DNA of 11,017 nt, taken from assembly GCA_938030905.1 (NCBI GenBank), contig CALHIW010000090.1:1-11017 (forward strand). Direction: 5' to 3'. Position 1 is the stretch's first letter. Every line of letters starts with the position of its first letter. The position numbers and the translations under genes were made by a program. The notes under the pieces are model-generated. The model was given only the letters and a program-made list of their open reading frames with translations. It did not search any database and had not been told where the DNA came from. The DNA comes from Candidatus Methanomethylicia archaeon. GTDB taxonomy: Archaea > Thermoproteota > Methanomethylicia > CALHIW01. This document shows, one piece after another, positions 7,233 to 11,017 of this stretch.

Positions 7233-7663
7233 ATGCTTCTATGTTTTTCTTTTAACTCCTCCACATAGGCATCATAAACTTTCTTAACTTTATCGGCTAC
7301 CAGTCCTGTCCCCTCGACAACACCTTGCTCAGTAACTCTAACTCTATCCATAATAGTTATTACTCTAGCCTCTTCATAGTATTTTACCATGTTTGGAAAT
7401 AATTTCTCAAGTTTTTCAGCTAATCCCTTTAAATCAAACGGTTCTTCTTTCCTAAATATTTCAGCAATTACCTCACCTCTAATTATTACTCTGGGATATT
7501 TCTCTCCATTTCCATCAATGACGTCTGCCAGACAAACATGAAATTCAGGAAATTCTATTGTAACAACTTTCCCAGTAAATATATCTCCTAAAGTAGTTTT
7601 AACTGTAACTTGCCTATCTATAAGTGAGGCTAATTCAGACGTAAGTTTACCTCTAATACTCAA
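7229..7663 (-). CDS. Sm-like archaeal protein with C-terminal domain (SmAP3 type)
   Basis: An Lsm/Sm-fold RNA-binding protein expected to form a ring. In the 144-residue form, the Sm1 half is about 15-47 (DRQVTVKTTLGDIFTGKVV onward) and Sm2 is around 58-73, with RVIIRGEVIAEI holding the R-G signature of RNA-binding Sm proteins. A further alpha/beta region of about 70 residues (DLKGLAEKLEKLFPNMVKYY, then MDRVRVTEQGVVEGTG) is the extra domain that marks the SmAP3 subgroup. Start: the long frame begins at GTG 7672, but that GTG is part of AGGTGAT (7668-7674), a strong Shine-Dalgarno four bases before an in-frame TTG at 7661-7663; I choose the TTG. It is the first gene of an operon with tgtA, linking an RNA-binding ring with tRNA modification. 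Its RNA partners are unknown. Confidence 0.88.
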   Translation of the reverse strand: MSIRGKLTSELASLIDRQVTVKTTLGDIFTGKVVTIEFPEFHVCLADVIDGNGEKYPRVIIRGEVIAEIFRKEEPFDLKGLAEKLEKLFPNMVKYYEEARVITIMDRVRVTEQGVVEGTGLVADKVKKVYDAYVEELKEKHRSI

Positions 7664-7667
7664 ATTA

Positions 7668-7674
7668 ATCACCT
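7668..7674 (-). promoter_or_regulatory. Shine-Dalgarno of the SmAP3 gene
   Basis: AGGTGAT on the minus strand, four bases before TTG 7663. It argues that the GTG at 7672, inside the motif, is not the start codon. Confidence 0.65.
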
Positions 7675-7698
7675 TTGATTTAGATGTGTTAGAAACAC

Positions 7699-7710
7699 CT
7701 TTAAATATTT
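7699..7710 (-). promoter_or_regulatory. Promoter (TATA box) of the SmAP3-tgtA operon
   Basis: Minus strand reads AAATATTTAAAGG, preceded by CAGA. The box centre lies about 25 bases ahead of 7680, giving a short leader that still contains the AGGTGAT ribosome binding site. Confidence 0.5.
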
Positions 7711-7743
7711 CTGTTTAATTAATGTATGTGTTTGTGTATTTTT

Positions 7744-7787
7744 AGTTACTACTTCAACTCACAACTATGGGAGTTGAAGTAGTAACT
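7744..7787. repeat. Perfect 17-bp inverted repeat with 10-nt loop
   Basis: Left arm 7744-7760 (AGTTACTACTTCAACTC) and right arm 7771-7787 are exact reverse complements, around the loop ACAACTATGG. It lies 34 to 77 bases upstream of the SmAP3 TATA box and about 200 bases past the tRNA 3' end. It could be a hairpin at the end of the tRNA transcript, an operator for the SmAP3-tgtA operon, or a relic of a mobile element. No T-run immediately follows either arm in the minus direction, so an intrinsic terminator is not obvious. Confidence 0.9.
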
Positions 7788-7992
7788 TATAATTATTGTT
7801 ATTGGTTTAATGATGATGTTAATGTTTATCTTTCACCTTTACTTCATCTTAATCATGTCAATTAATCATCTAAATTCATTAGTCTCAATATCAACACCTA
7901 GACAGGAGTAGAGTTCATTTTATAACAAATATCATCAATGCAAATACAAACGATCAAGACTTAAACAATCTAGAAGTGATGTTAGTATTGCA

Positions 7993-8096
7993 CGGGCCCG
8001 CGGGGATTTGAACCCCGGACCGCCGGCTTTCTTCCTCATCCGTTAGCTAGGTTTAAACCCTCAGGCCGACGCGCTTCCATACTGCGCTACGGGCCC
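7993..8096 (-). tRNA. tRNA with ~30-nt anticodon-loop intron, isotype uncertain
   Basis: A complete cloverleaf on the minus strand: acceptor GGGCCCG/CGGGCCC (8096-8090 with 8000-7994), D stem GCGC/GCGC, anticodon stem TCGGC/GCCGG (8069-8065 with 8027-8023), 5-nt variable loop, T arm CGGGG-TTCAAAT-CCCCG, discriminator G (7993), no encoded CCA. The anticodon loop is 37 nt instead of 7, so about 30 nt must be removed. One intron at the usual 37/38 site (8058-8029) leaves CTGAGGA, anticodon GAG (Leu). But the short variable loop and G73 do not fit tRNA-Leu, while the acceptor stem and G73 resemble archaeal tRNA-Lys or tRNA-Arg. Two-intron models give CTCCTAA (Arg, CCU) or CTTTTAA (Lys, UUU); neither makes two good splice motifs. 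Confidence 0.9.
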
Positions 8097-8120
8097 GATA
8101 CTGTAATTAAAATTCTTATT

Positions 8121-8132
8121 TATTTAAACTTA
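8121..8132 (-). promoter_or_regulatory. tRNA gene promoter (TATA box)
   Basis: Minus strand reads AAGTTTAAATA, centred about 30 bases before the tRNA 5' end, the distance expected for an archaeal TATA box when transcription starts just ahead of the mature tRNA. Confidence 0.55.
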
Positions 8133-8231
8133 TATTAACTAAGATTTAATGTTAGTTTCTCATTAAAGCAATTTTAAGCATAAATGGCTTAATATTGCAC
8201 CATTATTCAATGTTTTACAATAAACGATAAT

Positions 8232-10040
8232 CTACTCTTCCTCATCAATGAAGAAATAGTAGTATTCGCCGATTTTTTTCTGTAATCTATCAAGATATGC
8301 TCCTTCTTTGTTTACTCTTGGCCTTTTCGTTTTCTTATCTCTTCTAAAAGTTATGCCAACAGTTTTCAGAAAATGATTCATTCCATTTCTTAATTTCATT
8401 GGTGAAGAAGCTAAACCAAAGATGTTTGGAAATCCTGTAAATACAATTAAAGAATCTGCAATAAAATCCACTAGTATTACATCATGCTCTACCACAAAAG
8501 CTGAGGCTTCCCTCATTAGTATGATTTTTCTTATCATCTTAGCCAATAGCAGCCTTTGCTCAATGTCAAGAAATGCGCTCGGCTCATCTATTAGATAAAT
8601 GTGAGCATCCCTTAGTAAGCAGCCAGCTATAGCGATCTTTTGCAACTCTCCTCCACTCAATTCTTCAAGCTTTCTATTATATAATGTTCTTATATCTAAG
8701 AAGTCGATAAGTTCATTTCCAATCGAATGTGACGAAGTCTGTTCTTTAAAAATCAGATCAAAAAATTCCTTTACAGTCATATTTTTGGGTGGACTTAAGT
8801 ATTGAGGCTTATAGCTTACTCTTAGTTTTAGATATGATGTTGGCGAATATCCTTCATCTGGCTGAATTAATCCTGCTATAAGTTTAATAAACGTTGTTTT
8901 TCCAATACCGTTAGGCCCAAGAATACCTACGACTTCTCCTCTACTTATCTGACCGGGTTCTACTTCGATTCTAAATGTGCCTAAAATCTTTTTCATAAAT
9001 CCCCACTGAAAGGTTTTCCTTTCACTAGGTTTTTCAGGAGCTGGAGGATGTATAGTAAACTGAATAGACTCCTTTCGAATTTGGACGTTTTCTATAGGTA
9101 AATATCCCTCAAGATAGGCATTTATTCCTGAACGTACACCATAGGTATTTGAAACAATACCATAAACACCGGGTTTTCCATATAGAATACATATAACATC
9201 TGACAAATAATCAAGAACAGCTAGATCATGTTCAACAATTATTATATATGCTTCCTTCTTAGAGACCAAAGACCTTATAAGCTTTGCTACTTTAATTCTC
9301 TCATAGACGTCTAAGTAACTTGTTGGTTCGTCGATTAGGTACACATGCGCATCTTTTACACATGTTGATGCTATAGCTACACGTTGTAATTCACCACCAC
9401 TTAACTCATTCAATTTATGATTCCATAGGCCACTAAGATTAAGTGCATCCTTTACTTTATTTACAGCATTATATTCTGCGCTGGCTTCAATAAAATCACT
9501 TACTTTAATGTTAGAACTTAAATGTAAATCTATGATGTTTTGGGGTTTATATGATGTTTTTAAATCACCATTAAAAAGTCTTCTAAAATATGTTTGCAGC
9601 TCTGTTCCTTTAAAATGTTCTATTACCTTATATTTTTCAACATTATTAACGTCGTATACTCCTAAGTTTGGAATTATTTCTCCAGATAATATTTGAAGAA
9701 CTGTTGTTTTCCCAGTACCATTTGGCCCTATAAGACCTAGAACTAGTCCAGTTCTAGGAATAGGAAGTTTATATAGCTTAAAGGAGTTAGGCCCATATCT
9801 ATGTATACAGTTCTCTTCTAATTCCTCTGGAAGATTCACTACTTCTAAAGCTCTGAAAGGGCATTTTTTAATACATATTCCACACCCAACACATAAAGAC
9901 TCGATTATCTTGGGTTTATTGGTGTTTTCATCTATAAATATTGTTTTAACTCCAGTCTTGTTTTTAGGACAAAATTTCACACATGAAGCTCCGCAGTCTT
10001 TAGGTTTGCAGAGGGAGTGATCTAGTACTGCTATGCGCAT
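8232..10040 (-). CDS. rli1: Ribosome recycling factor ABCE1/Rli1
   Basis: A soluble twin-ATPase that splits 70S ribosomes after termination or stalling, working with aRF1 or Pelota. All domains are present in the usual 602 residues. The N-terminal two [4Fe-4S] clusters are formed by C11, C16, C20, C24 and C50, C53, C56, C60. The first nucleotide-binding domain has GPNGTGKTT (105-113), LSGGELQR (213-220), YLIDEPTS (234-241) and EHD (270-272). The second has GPNGIGKTT (375-383), LSGGELQK (461-468), YLIDEPSA (482-489) and EHD (518-520). A hinge-like segment lies between and after them. There are no membrane segments, as expected for this ABC class. ATG 10040 is preceded by GGTGAG seven bases upstream. 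It is flanked by a tRNA gene downstream and aEF-1 beta upstream, all on the same strand, but 145 bases separate it from aEF-1 beta, so it probably has its own promoter. Confidence 0.97.
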   Translation of the reverse strand: MRIAVLDHSLCKPKDCGASCVKFCPKNKTGVKTIFIDENTNKPKIIESLCVGCGICIKKCPFRALEVVNLPEELEENCIHRYGPNSFKLYKLPIPRTGLVLGLIGPNGTGKTTVLQILSGEIIPNLGVYDVNNVEKYKVIEHFKGTELQTYFRRLFNGDLKTSYKPQNIIDLHLSSNIKVSDFIEASAEYNAVNKVKDALNLSGLWNHKLNELSGGELQRVAIASTCVKDAHVYLIDEPTSYLDVYERIKVAKLIRSLVSKKEAYIIIVEHDLAVLDYLSDVICILYGKPGVYGIVSNTYGVRSGINAYLEGYLPIENVQIRKESIQFTIHPPAPEKPSERKTFQWGFMKKILGTFRIEVEPGQISRGEVVGILGPNGIGKTTFIKLIAGLIQPDEGYSPTSYLKLRVSYKPQYLSPPKNMTVKEFFDLIFKEQTSSHSIGNELIDFLDIRTLYNRKLEELSGGELQKIAIAGCLLRDAHIYLIDEPSAFLDIEQRLLLAKMIRKIILMREASAFVVEHDVILVDFIADSLIVFTGFPNIFGLASSPMKLRNGMNHFLKTVGITFRRDKKTKRPRVNKEGAYLDRLQKKIGEYYYFFIDEEE

Positions 10041-10047
10041 AGTATTT

Positions 10048-10054
10048 ACTCACC
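10048..10054 (-). promoter_or_regulatory. Shine-Dalgarno of the ABCE1 gene
   Basis: GGTGAGT on the minus strand, seven bases before ATG 10040, supports that start. A weak TATA-like ACTTATAG lies at about 10076-10084 and would give a short leader including this site. Confidence 0.55.
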
Positions 10055-10185
10055 ATCATAAATGTTCTATCTGTATCTATAAGTAGATATTCGCAAAAAT
10101 ATCTTTTTAACAAAATTGTCTATATGACTGCTTTGTTTAACTCATGTTTGGGTTAACAACATTTATTTTAGTTCTAAACTATCAA

Positions 10186-10467
10186 TTAGAATTCGTATCT
10201 CCAAACAAGCTCAACATCAACTTGGGCAACTCCATTTATTGAGGATATGGTTTCTTCAAGCTTCGCCGTTCCTCCTTCTGTTTCCTCAGGCATTGTTATA
10301 AATGCCTTAAGAACTTTATATCCGTAAGCCAAATCTTCTTCTACAATTTTCTTAATACTCATGGTTTGTGGTAGTACGGAACCTATATCTTTCTTCAATT
10401 TTTCAAGATTAACTTCATTATTCTCAGGAAATATTTTTAATTGAATCATAACTAGCTTTTCCTTCAT
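10186..10467 (-). CDS. ef1b: Translation elongation factor aEF-1 beta
   Basis: The guanine-nucleotide exchange factor of archaeal EF-1 alpha, a small ferredoxin-like alpha/beta protein. The family pattern is clear: opening strand KLVMIQLKIFPEN, acidic helix start EVNLEKLKKDI, conserved EEDLAYGYKVLKAFITMPEE and closing GVAQVDVELVWR. Start: the longest frame opens at a TTG (10482, five extra residues). I prefer the ATG at 10467 (93 residues) because it lies 25 bases from the centre of a strong TATA box, so the message is probably leaderless, and because it keeps the opening strand intact. An ATG at 10449 with AAGGA upstream would cut into that strand. It lies 145 bases upstream of ABCE1 on the same strand. 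Confidence 0.92.
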   Translation of the reverse strand: MKEKLVMIQLKIFPENNEVNLEKLKKDIGSVLPQTMSIKKIVEEDLAYGYKVLKAFITMPEETEGGTAKLEETISSINGVAQVDVELVWRYEF

Positions 10468-10486
10468 AAGGTTGTATTTCAAATAA

Positions 10487-10497
10487 ATTTATAAACT
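10487..10497 (-). promoter_or_regulatory. aEF-1 beta promoter (TATA box)
   Basis: Minus strand reads AAAAGTTTATAAATTT: BRE-like AAAAG and TATA TTTATAAA (core 10489-10495). Start point predicted at about 10467, coinciding with the preferred ATG, hence a probable leaderless transcript. Confidence 0.6.
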
Positions 10498-10518
10498 TTT
10501 CGTCATGTGAGGCGGATA

Positions 10519-10570
10519 CTGTCAAGTTAGTATATGTAAACTTGTATAGTTAATGACTTAACTTGACAGT
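10519..10570 (+). repeat. Dispersed ~50-bp palindromic element, copy A
   Basis: The best-formed copy. Its ends are a perfect inverted repeat that extends to 14 bp (10516-10529 with 10559-10572, ATACTGTCAAGTTA) around a 29-nt centre holding TATAGTTAATGA. It starts 24 bases upstream of the aEF-1 beta TATA core. Compare copies B (4742-4793), C (4322-4373) and D (697-749). It could act as an operator, an RNA structure or a small mobile repeat. Confidence 0.6.
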
Positions 10571-10771
10571 ATTTGTTGGCATATCTAATAATTCGTTGAT
10601 ATTCATGGATTCGAGGAAGAAGTCATGGAGCTTTGAAAGCCAGCCAGCATTATACACTGATTCTTAGTATGCCATGGAGAAACATATAATGTAACATGAA
10701 AGCAGCTAATTATTAGAAATGCTGCGTCCAATGAGCTTGATACAGTCTACTTATTGTCACTTAATGCATAG

Positions 10772-11017
10772 CTTTATTTTTTCCTTTTCTCCAATATTGT
10801 ACAGTGTTGTTACATTCTTAAATTACTTAGGAGGTTCTTTAAGAGCCTAATGAAAAAGAGGGATTTGAAGGATTTAAAAAGTAATGTAGCAGTTTCTATG
10901 TCCAATCTATTACTCTCCTTATACGTTAAAGGAGTTTAGAAATTGGAGATGCTACAGCAACACAACAATATCAGTATAAGAAATGTGGACTCCGCTTTCC
11001 CATTTAACCATGCTTCT
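10772..11017 (+). pseudogene. Possible interrupted ORF, open at the window edge
   Basis: One plus-strand frame runs 82 codons from the stop at 10769-10771 to the end of the window with a single TAG at 10937-10939. The part after ATG 10850 (MKKRDLKDLKSN, then LLLSLYVKG, the stop, then KLEMLQQHNN) reads like protein. A strong AGGAGG lies about 15 bases before that ATG, too far for normal use. I cannot assign a family; the helical, basic opening would suit a transposase or DNA-binding protein, but that is a guess. Chance is possible in this A+T-rich spacer. Confidence 0.2.

Larger units (their letters stand above)
7673..7992. other. 320-bp intergenic region between SmAP3 and the tRNA gene
   Basis: Holds the SmAP3 promoter (7699-7710) and a perfect hairpin (7744-7787). 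The rest, up to the tRNA 3' end, shows no gene and no clear T-run terminator for the tRNA. Confidence 0.6.
10498..11017. other. Gene-poor right flank
   Basis: No intact gene. It contains repeat copy A (10519-10570), a coding-like minus-strand scrap of about 37 codons ending at a TAA near 10557, and an interrupted plus-strand frame from 10772 to the window edge. An imperfect 8-bp palindrome (10832-10848, AGGTTCTT/AAGAGCCT) is also present. Confidence 0.5.

Noticed and set aside
7744..7787. Hairpin as a CRISPR repeat
   Set aside because: It occurs once, with no spacer-repeat periodicity and no cas genes nearby.
9508..9696. 62-codon plus-strand frame opposite ABCE1
   Set aside because: Shadow of the first nucleotide-binding domain.
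10133..10159. Imperfect inverted repeat TTGTTTAAC / GTTAACAA between aEF-1 beta and ABCE1
   Set aside because: Needs a bulge, is short and A+T-rich, and lacks a following T-run; could be a weak terminator but is within chance.

Overview
This window is from an archaeon, most likely a thermophile on the Thermoproteota (TACK) side. It encodes a group II chaperonin (thermosome), a HMfB-type histone, an ABCE1/Rli1 recycling factor, aEF-1 beta, a SmAP3-type Sm protein, an archaeosine tRNA-guanine transglycosylase and the TACK/eukaryote-type ribosomal protein L13e. Promoters look archaeal (A/T-rich TATA boxes), ribosome binding sites are of the GGTGA type, and the only tRNA gene is very GC-rich and carries an insertion in its anticodon loop, inside a genome that is otherwise strongly A+T-rich. 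Histone plus L13e is compatible with several lineages (Thermofilales, Korarchaeia, Methanomethylicia, Bathyarchaeia and others); the sequence alone does not let me choose.

Layout. 1-869 is gene-poor, with short coding-like scraps and one copy of a small dispersed repeat. 870-2309 (+) is a membrane-anchored HerA/FtsK-superfamily ATPase, the only confident plus-strand gene. It converges, 4 nt apart, on a minus-strand pair: L13e (2314-2553) directly behind the thermosome gene (2556-4229). 4446-4679 (-) is a histone. 4680-5612 is a 0.9 kb gap with repeats and a possible decayed gene. 5613-7663 (-) is a two-gene operon, SmAP3 then TgtA, overlapping by ATGA. 7673-7992 holds a promoter and a perfect 17-bp hairpin. 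7993-8096 (-) is an intron-containing tRNA of ambiguous identity. 8232-10040 (-) is ABCE1, and 10186-10467 (-) is aEF-1 beta. 10483-11017 is again gene-poor, with a possible broken ORF running off the edge.

Functionally this is a translation, RNA-processing and proteostasis neighbourhood: ribosomal protein, elongation-factor exchange subunit, ribosome recycling, tRNA modification, an Sm RNA-binding protein, chaperonin and chromatin. The ATPase does not fit that theme and its job is unknown. Protein and tRNA genes fill only about 70% of the window, low for an archaeon.

The most interesting signal lies in the gaps. A roughly 50-bp element with inverted-repeat ends and an internal TATAGTTRAT core occurs in recognisable form at least four times (697-749, 4322-4373, 4742-4793, 10519-10570). 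Two copies sit at almost the same distance upstream of the TATA boxes of the histone and aEF-1 beta genes. I do not recognise this element. All similarity statements come from reading by eye; no database search was possible.
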